A stretch of DNA of 64,000 bases, from the NCBI GenBank assembly GCA_963789025.1, contig CAWBIT010000013.1:1-64000 (forward strand), given 5' to 3'. Below are positions 35,644 through 43,509 of this stretch, in pieces. This DNA comes from AP-15 sp963789025. Lineage in GTDB: Bacteria > Pseudomonadota > Alphaproteobacteria > ATCC43930 > CGMCC-115725. Below the pieces are notes generated by a model. It did not search any database. It saw only the letters and a list, made by a program, of their open reading frames with translations, and was not told where the DNA came from. The translations under genes and the position numbers were made by a program. How positions within the stretch are numbered: the stretch's first letter is position 1; the number at the start of each line of letters is the position of its first letter.

Positions 35644-35761
35644 CTGGCGCCGGTGCTCAGCTGTCTCATCGGCGATGCAGCGGTAGCGGAGGCGTTTCAC
35701 CATTAGACCGCGCGGCGCACGCGGGAAGGAGGCGGATTGCATCCGCCCTACGCTAGCTGCT
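35608..35761. repeat. inverted repeat pair around the GNAT stop
   Basis: gaagcaagcgtagggcg...tgcaatccgc (35608-35636) and its complement gcggattgca...cgccctacgctagctgcttc (35731-35761) form arms of about 25 bp around 95 bp. The motif resembles extragenic palindromic repeats of alphaproteobacteria. The loop shows no clear RNA gene. Confidence 0.65.
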
Positions 35762-35811
35762 TCGTACGTTGCGCTAGAAAACGAAACGTCGGATCAAGCG
35801 TTGCTGATACA

Positions 35812-36486
35812 TCAGAGCCTCCTCGCGCCGTGATCCTTCCGATCCTTCGGCGCGCGCGTTTGCGTTGTGGGTGGCCCGGCTCCTTCGGCGACCGGAAGAC
35901 GCCAGCCGCAGCGAATAGCCATGAACCGGAGCCCGAAGCAGAGAAGCGCGCCAGCGATCGTTACCGTGGTCGACGGAAGCCGCAACGCGGCGCCGATCAC
36001 CACCACGGCCGCGCCGGCCAGGGCCGCGACGGCGTAGAGATCGGCGCGCAACACGGTGGGAATCTCAACCAGGAGGACATCGCGGGTCATGCCGCCGCCG
36101 ATCCCGGTCAGCATTCCGAGGAGCGCCGCCATGACCGGGGTGAGCCCAAAGTCGAGCGCCTTTTGCGTACCGGCAACCGCGAAGAGCCCCAGCCCCGCGG
36201 CGTCGAACAGGAGCACCGGGCTGCGCAGCCGGTCGATGACGGAGGTCCGCCAGAAGGTGACGATTCCCGCGAGCAGCGAAACCGCCAGATAGCGCCAGTC
36301 GCTGATCGCCGCCGGCGGCGCCGCGCCGATCAGCAGGTCGCGAGCGATGCCCCCGGCATTGCCCGCCGCAAACGACAAGACCAGAACCCCGAACAGATCG
36401 AGCCGGTTCTTGACCCCCACCGTTGCACCGCTCAGCGCGAAGACGAAAGTACCGACGAGGTCGAGCACCAGCAGGAGCGTTCCCAT
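35812..36486 (-). CDS. TRIC-type (UPF0126) cation channel membrane protein
   Basis: This protein of about 224 residues has six to seven hydrophobic segments and the two repeated glycine-rich motifs of the family, F-A-A-G-N-A-G-G-I-A-R-D-L-L-I-G and L-T-G-I-G-G-G-M-T-R-D-V-L-L. Bacterial and eukaryotic TRIC channels are trimeric and pass K+ or other monovalent cations; older names call them YicG/glycine transporters. The Met at 36486 is preferred because gggaga lies 6 nt before it. The C-terminus is basic and Pro-rich. Confidence 0.88.
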   Translation of the reverse strand: MGTLLLVLDLVGTFVFALSGATVGVKNRLDLFGVLVLSFAAGNAGGIARDLLIGAAPPAAISDWRYLAVSLLAGIVTFWRTSVIDRLRSPVLLFDAAGLGLFAVAGTQKALDFGLTPVMAALLGMLTGIGGGMTRDVLLVEIPTVLRADLYAVAALAGAAVVVIGAALRLPSTTVTIAGALLCFGLRFMAIRCGWRLPVAEGAGPPTTQTRAPKDRKDHGARRL

Positions 36487-36685
36487 CCCGGGCTCTCCCA
36501 TTTCAAACCGGGCGACGGCAACGCCGCCGGGTGTATCAACCCATCATGCCCACAGGCGCCGCATTCGACGATCACAACCTCACCAGGGGGAGATCGCTCA
36601 CGCGGGCCGCATACCGCGGGACCATCAACCGACGCCGTTGCTGTTTCGTTCTAGAATACGCTTGGCCGGCGATGAAGGTCAATGT

Positions 36686-37483
36686 ATGATGCTTGTCATG
36701 ATCCTCACAGCATTTGGCGACGAAACCGGGACGCACGACAACAGCCCCGTCATGATGTTGGGCGGCTACGTCGCACGGTTAGGGCAGGTCACCTCGTTCA
36801 ATCCATTGTGGCGGCGGAGCCTGTCGCGCGCCGGCCTGCCGTATTGGCATGGCACCGAGCATTGGAATACCGAGGCGGGCGCCAAATTCTCCCCGATCGC
36901 GCAAAAGCTGGTCAGGAAGCATTTCCTGTTCGGGTACGTCGTCGAACTCGACAAAGGGGCCTACGAAGACGAGTACCTCGCCGGAGGCCGGCCGAATAAG
37001 CCGCAACTGGATACCCGGTACGGCGTGTGTTTCCGCTTCCTGGCTGCCTTCCTCTTTACAAGGCTGCCAGGGTTGATCGGTCGCAACGATTTTGTGGTCA
37101 ACTTTCTGCTGGAGGACGGCGCTGTCGGCTCGGCCGACTGCAAGCGACTGCTCCGGGATATGAAGAAGCAGGTGCCGGAGACGCGCACCGCGTTAGGCGA
37201 GGTTGAGTTCGGCGAAAAGAAGAAGCACCCCGGATTACAGGCAGCCGACGCTCTCGCCTTCGGTGCCTACAAGCTCATCCCGACGAACCCGCAAATGATC
37301 GACATGCCGGAAGGCGACACGCTGGCGCAGGCGAACCAGCGCGTCGCGGTCAAGCCGCCCATTTATCATAGCCGCCTGGACGCGACGATGCTCGGCGCCC
37401 TCAAGAGCGATATCCTCACGATGGTAGAGCTACGGAAACGATATGCGGCCGAGATCGCCGCATCCCGCCAAGCCGCCGAATGA
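36686..37483 (+). CDS. DUF3800 domain protein
   Basis: This 265-residue protein begins I-L-T-A-F-G-D-E-T-G-T-H-D, the D-E-S/T-G motif that opens the RNase-H-like DUF3800 fold, and later has F-L-L-E-D-G and H-P-G-L-Q-A-A-D-A-L-A-F-G-A-Y-K with the conserved Q-x-A-D. The family is found in mobile and defence contexts, and nuclease activity is suspected from the fold. The three Met codons at the start leave the exact start open; I use the first after the frame leaves the antisense of the TRIC gene. Confidence 0.85.
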   Translation: MMLVMILTAFGDETGTHDNSPVMMLGGYVARLGQVTSFNPLWRRSLSRAGLPYWHGTEHWNTEAGAKFSPIAQKLVRKHFLFGYVVELDKGAYEDEYLAGGRPNKPQLDTRYGVCFRFLAAFLFTRLPGLIGRNDFVVNFLLEDGAVGSADCKRLLRDMKKQVPETRTALGEVEFGEKKKHPGLQAADALAFGAYKLIPTNPQMIDMPEGDTLAQANQRVAVKPPIYHSRLDATMLGALKSDILTMVELRKRYAAEIAASRQAAE

Positions 37484-37573
37484 CCGGGTTTCCTACGACC
37501 ACGTGCTCATATCCTCGCACCACGGCAATTCGCGCCAGGGCGGACGGATACCGCGCCGCTCGCGACTGAAAGA

Positions 37574-38567
37574 CTAGTTTGGCAGCCAGACTGCGGTCCT
37601 GATCTCGCCGAATTCACGCGCGATCTTGCGCCAGGAGGCGCCGGCATCCTCGGTGACGTACACCTCGCCGAATAGGCTGAACGCGACAATGCGGTTGGCG
37701 TCGGCGGGATGCGTGGCAAGGCCCCACACCGTAGCATTGGGCTGGGTGGGGAGCGGCAGGATCTCCCAACTCTCCCCGAAGTTTGTGGTGCAGAGCACGT
37801 GCCCCTTTTCACCTGTCGTGGTCTCTCCACACCCGGCAAACAGCACGCCGGGATCATCGACCTTGACCGCCATGCCGCGGGCATAGGGCAGCGGCCATTT
37901 CTGCTTGATGCCCAAGGGCTGCCAGGTTTCGCCGAGATCGTTGCTGACAAACATTTCGCGTGCTGTGCTGGCATAGAGGCGCTTGGGCTGCGTCGCCGCG
38001 ATCGTTACCGCGTGAATGTCCGGGTCATACAAACCGGTCTCAAGGTGCGTCCACGTATCCCCGCCGTCCATGCTACGGAAGACGCCGTCAATCTCCACCC
38101 CTGCCCAGACGATACGATGATCGCCGGGGTCCACCACGACGCTGGTGACGAAGGGTGTGCCAATGGAGCACTCGCGGGCGAGGTCTACAGCCAATTTTTC
38201 CCACTGCAGTCCCCCATCGCGCGAACGGTAGACCGCAGCCGGGCGCGTGCCGGCAAAGAGAATATCGGGATCGACCGGGTCGATGGTCAGCGACCAGATC
38301 GTCGGCAGAGCCCCATTGGCCCCATTGGCGGTAATGCGCTCCCACCGCGCCCCGCCATCGCGGCTCACGAACAAGCCTGTATCGCCACCTGCGAGAACGG
38401 TATGCGCCTCTAACGGTATGCGCCTCTTTGGGATGGGCGACTAACGCCTGGATGCGGCTATTGAGCGGAAACGGGGCGCGATGGCGTGTCCACGACTTGC
38501 CGGCATCTGGGCTGTGCCATACGCCCCAGCCAGCCGTTCCAAGACAGATACTGTAGTCCGCTGTCAT
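37574..38567 (-). pseudogene. BNR/Asp-box beta-propeller protein, frameshifted by a 16-bp duplication
   Basis: From the ATG at 38567 the frame gives C-L-G-T-A-G-W-G-V-W-H-S-P-D-A-G-K-S-W-T, then breaks at H-P-K-E-A-H-T-V. The rest, with the Asp-boxes S-R-D-G-G-A-R-W-E, S-R-D-G-G-L-Q-W-E, S-M-D-G-G-D-T-W-T and T-E-D-A-G-A-S-W-R, is in another frame to 37574. A tandem copy of the 16-mer aacggtatgcgcctct (38396-38411 and 38412-38427) causes the break; removing one copy joins the frames as T-V-L-A-G-G-D-T-G-L-F. The intact protein, about 325 residues, would be an Asp-box propeller of sialidase/YCF48 shape, function unknown. Confidence 0.88.
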
Positions 38568-38650
38568 AGGCTGCCTCCCTTCGTCGCGGTCCCTGCGTCA
38601 CGCCGCAAGCGCAAAATTATGCCGTGCCTTATTCTCCCGCAACAAATGGA

Positions 38651-39754
38651 TCATCTCGCTCCTCTCGCCGCTGCGGTCGGGCCGAGCGTTCCCATGAAGC
38701 TGATCAGATAGGGCTTCCACACCGCGGCGTAATAGTGGGTGAAATGCCCGTGCGTCTTGTCGCTGTAGGGGATCAGCACGTAGCGGCCTTCATGGACCGC
38801 CTTCATCGCGCGCTCGACTGTGCCTAGCTCGGGCGGGTTGGCAGCGTCCTCGACCGTGTTGATCAGCAGCATCCTGGCCTTGATCTTGGGGAGATCGGGC
38901 TCGGGGCTGTAGTCCTCGATCAACTCGATCGCCCACAGCGAGTCGTTGGCGTCGCCCTTGGCGACCCGCGCCACTCGCTCGTCATACAGTTTGTCTGCGG
39001 CAGCCCGGGTCGGCGCCAACTCCTGGATGCGCGCGGCGCTCTCCGGCATGAACGATCCCGCCGCCGCGCTGTAGATGTAATGGGTCGGGTTCTTGTCATA
39101 ATTGCCGTTATTCCAGTCCGGGTCGTGCCGGATTGCCTCGGCCGCGGCGCGGCGCATGATCCAGTTGCGGCCGCTGATCTCGACAGGCTGGCAGGAGAGC
39201 CCGACGATCCCATCCATCAGGTCGGGATACAGCTCGGCCCACATAAAACTGTGCATGCACCCCAGCGAACTGCCGATGACCAGACGCAGATGGGCGACAT
39301 TGAGCCCTTCAGTGACCAGCCGGTGCACGCTGTCGACCATGTCGTGATAGCGATAGTGCGGGAAACTGCCTTTGAGCCCGTCCGAGGGTTTGCTCGAGCC
39401 GCCGCGGCCGAGGGCGTCGGGGATAATAATGAAGTATCGCCCGGCGTCCAATGGCTGTCCCTCCTTGAACAGCTCGTCGGCCAAGGTCGGCCGCAGCCAG
39501 TTGGCGCCCGTGCCGGTATTGCCTTGCAACAGCAGCACACCATTGATGATCTCGCCGGCGGCGTTGCGCTCCGCAGAGCCGAGAGTGCGGTAGTGCAGTT
39601 TCAGCTGGGGTAGCGTCTCGCCGCTGGCGAATGTGTAATCCTTGATGATGAAATTGGCCTCCTGGTAGTTGGGCCAGTTGGCATCTTCGGGCTCGGCGGC
39701 CTCGGGTGCGGCGATGCTGATGAGGGCAGCGGCAAGGACGGCTCGAATCAACAT
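38651..39754 (-). CDS. exported MetX-like alpha/beta hydrolase
   Basis: This 367-residue protein has a signal peptide (1-19, A-A-A-L-I-S-I-A-A-P-E-A-A). It keeps the MetX-type fold: L-H-Y-R-T-L-G-S, L-L-Q-G-N-T-G-T-G, the nucleophile elbow G-S-S-L-G-C-M-H-S (Ser near 163), and Y-S-D-K-T-H-G-H-F-T with the catalytic His. Export and the G-S-S-L-G-C elbow speak against homoserine acetylation and for a periplasmic esterase. It is a distant paralogue of the gene at 31154. The C-terminal tail is Ala/Arg-rich. Confidence 0.84.
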   Translation of the reverse strand: MLIRAVLAAALISIAAPEAAEPEDANWPNYQEANFIIKDYTFASGETLPQLKLHYRTLGSAERNAAGEIINGVLLLQGNTGTGANWLRPTLADELFKEGQPLDAGRYFIIIPDALGRGGSSKPSDGLKGSFPHYRYHDMVDSVHRLVTEGLNVAHLRLVIGSSLGCMHSFMWAELYPDLMDGIVGLSCQPVEISGRNWIMRRAAAEAIRHDPDWNNGNYDKNPTHYIYSAAAGSFMPESAARIQELAPTRAAADKLYDERVARVAKGDANDSLWAIELIEDYSPEPDLPKIKARMLLINTVEDAANPPELGTVERAMKAVHEGRYVLIPYSDKTHGHFTHYYAAVWKPYLISFMGTLGPTAAARGAR

Positions 39755-39882
39755 GGGAAGGGCTCCTCCGAGAATGCTTCCACACGATCTTCTGCTCGTC
39801 TTGTAACATACCAGTTACCAGATTTCTGGTCGCGCCACGCAAGCCGAGGGCGTCCGTGCAGCTGGGTGGGGCTTGCTGGGAC

Positions 39883-40032
39883 TCACAGACATAACCGGGG
39901 CTCACGAGGGATAACAACACCTGGCGCCCGGTGACCACACCGGTGCGCCGGGTTGCTGCCGAGCACCCCGACAGCCGCGGTTGCCAGCACCGCCGATGCG
40001 GCGGCGTTTGTCCACATAGACCATGTTCTCAT
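39883..40032 (-). CDS. small exported peptide, hypothetical
   Basis: This 49-residue frame starts at 40032, chosen for the strong GAGGAGGGA site 7 nt upstream. It begins M-R-T-W-S-M-W-T-N-A-A-A-S-A-V-L-A-T-A-A-V-G-V-L-G-S-N, a signal-peptide-like hydrophobic run, and ends with a short basic tail with two Cys. I know no family. The good ribosome site is the main support. Confidence 0.4.
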   Translation of the reverse strand: MRTWSMWTNAAASAVLATAAVGVLGSNPAHRCGHRAPGVVIPREPRLCL

Positions 40033-40206
40033 GTCGGCTTCCCTCCTCATCAATGATCCCTGGTCGCCCGGCACGCCTCAGCCGGAGACAACGCGCCTAC
40101 ACCGGGACCCGGCCGGGCGAGGTGATGATTGGGTTCGACAGAGGGAAGGGACATCCGGCTGCCCGGATCGGCCTCGTGGCTCCTTGCCCGGTCCTCGCCT
40201 CTAGGT

Positions 40207-40245
40207 GTAATGTTTAGTTTCTTATATTACTAAACTAAACATTAC
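40207..40245. promoter_or_regulatory. long perfect palindrome, likely operator
   Basis: gtaatgtttagttt and its exact complement aaactaaacattac (14-bp arms) enclose 11 AT-rich bases. Arms of this length and AT content in a GC-rich region suit a dimeric repressor site overlapping a promoter. No regulator gene lies next to it; the small exported peptide at 40032 (minus strand) is the nearest start. Confidence 0.65.
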
Positions 40246-40246
40246 C

Positions 40247-40280
40247 GGCGGCTTCGACAGACTGTCAAGCCGCTTTTTTT
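40247..40280 (+). terminator. rho-independent terminator
   Basis: The stem gcggctt..gaca / tgtc..aagccgc is followed by seven T. It lies right after the palindrome at 40207 and faces the plus strand, although no plus-strand gene ends here. This suggests a lost gene or a very short RNA. Confidence 0.7.
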
Positions 40281-41246
40281 GAGCGCTGCAGTGGCAGCGA
40301 ACTGACCGGCCGCAGACACGTGCGAGACGTATTGCGCCTCCGGGCGATGCGATCTGCTTGAGGTTGGCCCTCTCAGCAATTTTTTCCCGAAAGTGATCCC
40401 TCGGTCCGTCAAACTAATGCCGTTAAAACTTATGCTCAGGGCCGTCGACGTACCTGAACCGCTCCAGCGCATCCGCGCGCAAGGACGCTGCCGCATGTCG
40501 TTGTGCTCAGTGGCGAGCCACATCCGCATCCCCGACAGAACCTGGATCATCACCTCAACGTTTCCGGGATGGACTTTGGCAAGGGCTGAGGCCAATCATG
40601 GCTTCGGCCCAATAGAAATCACGACGTCAGTTTGGCTGGTATAACTGATCAGGCCTCGGTCCGCGGATTCCATCAAGTTTGCGGTCATCACGCCCCGCCA
40701 GTATGCCGGACAAACGACCACAAGCGACTACGCCCGCTCATAACTCTCGAAAATGCTTGCGGGCCGGGGCGATCCACACATCGGCACCGTTGGGCCACGG
40801 CTTTCTGGTGCTGCCAGGCCTGCTTTGCCGCGGCGGCGTCTCATCGCAAGTTGAAACAGCTACAGGCGATCTTCGCCGGCCTGACAGAGCGGATGTACCG
40901 GCTCACCGGGTTGCAGCAGGAAGAATTCACGACCGAGCGGATCACGACCATGATGGACCGCTTGAGCGACCGATTTGGACGCAGGCTCGGGCTCAACGTA
41001 GATCAGATCCACGCCGGTCATCGAGCCACGGTCCGGAGGATACATCCAGCTCTTGAGCGCAATAGCATGGGCTGAGGATTTGCGGAACCGCGACACATGT
41101 TAGCCAGCTGAGCGATGGCCGGCGCTACCGCATTCTCGCCGTGTGAGCATGGGCTTGCCGACCCGACGGACCACTTTCCCCGGCCTGCCCCACGGATCAA
41201 GTCCGTGGGCTGAAGGGCCACGGGGCAGGCTTTTAGAGGGGGTGTC
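40281..41246. other. about 1 kb without a confident gene
   Basis: Two frames were considered. One is on the minus strand (40242-40595), with no ribosome site or known motif. The other is on the plus strand, ending at 41075, whose last 75 codons (L-K-Q-L-Q-A-I-F-A-G-L-T-E-R-M-Y-R-L-T-G-L-Q-Q-E) look helical and could be the tail of a lost gene. Neither is convincing. 41160-41240 contains short inverted 'cccacgg/ccgtggg' strings like other repeats of this window. Confidence 0.4.
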
Positions 41247-41430
41247 ATGGAGTTCTGGACAGAACCACAGATGGCGTCGATCCACAAAATGCTCAACCCG
41301 CGCTCCATTGCGATAGTGGGCGCGACGCCGCGGATGCAATATGGCGGGCGGTTTCTGGCTGCGGCGCTCAAGGCCAAAGACCGGGTGCGGGTTTATGCCG
41401 TCAACCCGCGTCTGCTGCCCGCGGTCCGGC
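41247..41430 (+). pseudogene. N-terminal scrap of an acyl-CoA synthetase (NDP-forming)
   Basis: The frame I-H-K-M-L-N-P-R-S-I-A-I-V-G-A-T-P-R-M-Q-Y-G-G-R-F-L-A-A-A-L-K is the start of the CoA-binding domain of ADP-forming acyl-CoA synthetases. After about 55 codons the similarity ends and the toxin-antitoxin module follows. A ggagggggtgtc-like site precedes the start region. Confidence 0.7.
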
Positions 41431-41503
41431 CCGCTCCGATCGATCTCTCAGGTCGAAAGCCTCGATGCGACACGGCTTGTCAAAACCCGATATTCATGAT
41501 TAG

Positions 41504-41515
41504 GTTACATGTAAC
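41504..41515. promoter_or_regulatory. palindromic operator before the first MazE-like gene
   Basis: gttacatgtaac is a perfect 12-bp palindrome, 18 nt before the antitoxin start. Nearly the same sequence (agttacatgta) lies before the second MazE-like gene at 46845. A shared site in front of two related antitoxin genes suggests a family operator. Confidence 0.6.
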
Positions 41516-41532
41516 TAGTCTGGAGTGCCGCT

Positions 41533-41757
41533 CTGGCATCGGCATCGAAGCCTAAGCCGTCCCGCGTCAAGGTTCGGGAACACCGCGATCGCCTGCGGTC
41601 GCAGGGCCTGCGCCCCATTCAAATCTGGGTGCCGGACGTGCGCGCGCCGTCCTTCCGGTCAGAGGCGCACCACCAATCGCTGGCCGTCGCGGCGAGCGCT
41701 CATGCCCGCGAGGATCAGGCGTTCATCGATGCGGTGTCTGATTGGGAGAATGAATGA
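41533..41757 (+). CDS. MazE-like antitoxin (DUF3018 type), non-ATG start
   Basis: The frame reads S-R-V-K-V-R-E-H-R-D-R-L-R-S-Q-G-L-R-P-I-Q-I-W-V-P-D-V-R-A-P-S-F to a stop overlapping the toxin ATG (ATGA). This is the DUF3018 antitoxin that pairs with MazF-like toxins. There is no ATG, GTG or TTG between the upstream stop (41512) and the conserved part. A CTG at 41533 sits 7 nt after a ggag site and gives L-A-S-A-S-K-P-K-P-S-R, the usual N-terminus, so either CTG is used or an ATG mutated. 74 residues. Confidence 0.78.
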   Translation: MASASKPKPSRVKVREHRDRLRSQGLRPIQIWVPDVRAPSFRSEAHHQSLAVAASAHAREDQAFIDAVSDWENE

Positions 41758-42108
41758 GGCGTGGCGACATCTGGACTGTCGCCGGAGGCAAGGACTACGC
41801 GGGCAAGCCCCGTACGGTCCTCATCGTCCAGGATGGCAGTTTCGACGCCACGGACTCGATCACGGTCTGCGCCTTCACCACCGATGAGACAGAAGCGCCT
41901 TTGTTCCGCCTGCCCGTCGAAACCGAATGACCGCAACGGGCTGTTTGCGACCAGCCGGCTGATGGTCGACAAGATCACCACCGTCTCGAAGTCCAAGGTT
42001 GGTGCGCAAATCGGCCACTTGGACGACGAAGATATCCTGCAACTCAATCGGGCGATTCTCGTCTTCCTCGGGTTGGCCACCTCGCCCAGGGCGAGGCTGG
42101 AGGCATAG
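41754..42108 (+). pseudogene. MazF-like toxin, frameshifted
   Basis: The frame M-R-R-G-D-I-W-T-V-A-G-G-K-D-Y-A-G-K-P-R-T-V-L-I-V-Q-D starts a PemK/MazF endoribonuclease. It stops at 41930 after R-L-P-V-E-T-E. In the next frame the protein continues N-D-R-N-G-L-F-A-T-S-R-L-M-V-D-K-I-T-T-V ... L-V-F-L-G-L-A. One extra A in 'gtcgaaaccgaatg' (about 41918-41926) accounts for it. The toxin is thus probably dead while the antitoxin frame is intact, unless the base is a sequencing error. Confidence 0.85.
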
Positions 42109-42243
42109 ACCATTGAGGGGACTGTACCGGCCCAACTATAGCCGGATTGACCGAGCGAGCCCAACCCAGTCCTGCAACAGCCCGGCCCTGGACAGGGCGC
42201 TTCAACCGAAGGATGATCCGTTCGGGCCCCGTGGAGCGCGCAC

Positions 42244-42626
42244 ATGGATGTCGGGGGTTGGCTCAGAAATCTCGGCCTCGGACAATATGAGGCGCTCTTT
42301 CGCGCGAGTGACATCGACGCCGATATCCTTCCGGAGCTGACCGAGGTCGATCTCGAAAAGCTTGGTGTGTCGCTCGGGCACCGCAAGCGTCTCCTCAGAG
42401 CCATCTCCGGTCTGGCCGCCCCCGAGACATCGGCGGCGCCCTCCGCATCGACCGGTGCGACGCCGCAAGACGCCGCAGAGCGGCGGCAGCTGACGGTGAT
42501 GTTCTGCGATCTGGTCGGTTCGACGCCGCTGTCCACGCGCTTCGATCCCGAGGATCTGCGCGAGATTGTCGGCGCCTACCATAGCTGCGTCGCCGACACC
42601 GTCGGCCGCTTCGGCGGTTTTGTCGA
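42244..42626 (+). pseudogene. 5' part of a SAM-domain/adenylate cyclase gene
   Basis: W-L-R-N-L-G-L-G-Q-Y-E-A-L-F-R-A-S-D-I-D is a SAM domain (1-60). It is followed by E-R-R-Q-L-T-V-M-F-C-D-L-V-G-S-T-P-L-S, the start of a class III cyclase domain with the metal-binding Asp. The gene breaks off at about V-G-R-F-G-G, before the second catalytic Asp, and is fused to an unrelated glycosyltransferase end. The predicted 201-residue chimera (to 42849) would be inactive. Confidence 0.82.
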
Positions 42627-43144
42627 TTGCCGAGCAGGTCGGAGATTGCCGCTTTGTGTTCATCCGTTACGGATACGGTACGGCGGTAACCGCGGTTTTT
42701 CAGAGCCGCTTGAGGGCGGCTTTCGCGCGCCACAATCTTTCGGCCGAGAAGCACTGCATTTTTCTGCCAAAAATGGATTACGGTCGTTTCACGGCCGTCG
42801 CCCGCCTCGCCGACGTGTTTCTCGACGCGTTCGAATGGTCCGGCTGTAACTCGGTGCTCGAGTCGCTGGTCTGGAATATCCCGCCAGTCGCGTATCTTGG
42901 TCAGATGATGCGAGGCCGGCATGCCGCGGCGATGATGGCGATGATGGAAATTGCCGAAACCACCGCCAAAAGCGTCGGCGAGTATGTCGAGATCGCCGTG
43001 CGCCTCGGGATGAATGTGGAGTTTCGGCAGGCAATATCCGACAGAATCGCTGCCCAGTGGCCGAAATTATTGCACGATCGGGAAAGCATCCGTGGTCTCG
43101 AGAACTTCCTCGCGCAAGTAGTGCAAAACCCACTGCCCGCGTGA
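42622..43144 (+). pseudogene. C-terminal part of an O-GlcNAc-transferase-like (GT41) gene
   Basis: G-D-C-R-F-V-F-I-R-Y-G-Y-G, K-H-C-I-F-L-P-K-M-D-Y-G-R-F-T-A-V-A-R-L-A-D-V-F-L-D-A-F-E-W-S-G-C-N-S-V-L-E-S-L is the C-terminal catalytic lobe of bacterial GT41/OGT-like proteins, with the acceptor-site D-A-F-x-W-S-G. TPR repeats and the first lobe are missing. The open frame seems to start at 42566 only because it overlaps the cyclase remnant. The join at about 42622-42626 is a deletion scar. Confidence 0.72.
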
Positions 43145-43230
43145 GTTGATGCCACGGGACCCTGGGTTGGTTTATGCCGGCCGCTGATCGGGACCGGCGT
43201 GCGGCGGGCGGCGCGCGCGGCCTGTCCTGG

Positions 43231-43349
43231 TGCTCAGATGCATTCAGATGATTCAGTCCCGAGCCCCAATCGTCTGTCCCGGCCTTGTGCCGGTATCCAC
43301 GGAAAGCGGCAAGGCGTGTGCCGTGTCTCGTGGATGTCCACGGATCTAG
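43231..43349 (+). repeat. dispersed 120-bp repeat, copy A
   Basis: From 'gtgctcagatgcattcagatgatt' to 'gtggatgtccacggatct', containing the inverted piece 'tggatgtccacgg'. The same sequence occurs in opposite orientation at 50124-50244, so the two copies flank 6.8 kb as inverted repeats. Confidence 0.85.
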
Positions 43350-43509
43350 TCCCGTGGGCTGAAGGCCCACGGGTCAAGCCCGGCCAAAACGAATGAAGTG
43401 AATCTTCCATTCGAGTCTGACCACTAGCCATCAACGGAACGCCGCACGATCGTGTTGCAGCCGTCGCTCGTCACACGCTCTTTGCTCGGGTGACAATGTC
43501 CGTTGCAGT

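Noticed and set aside
35640..35735. Possible tRNA in the loop of the inverted repeat
   Set aside because: The string taatggtgaaacgcctccgct recalls tRNA arms, but no complete cloverleaf with acceptor stem and T-loop can be drawn.
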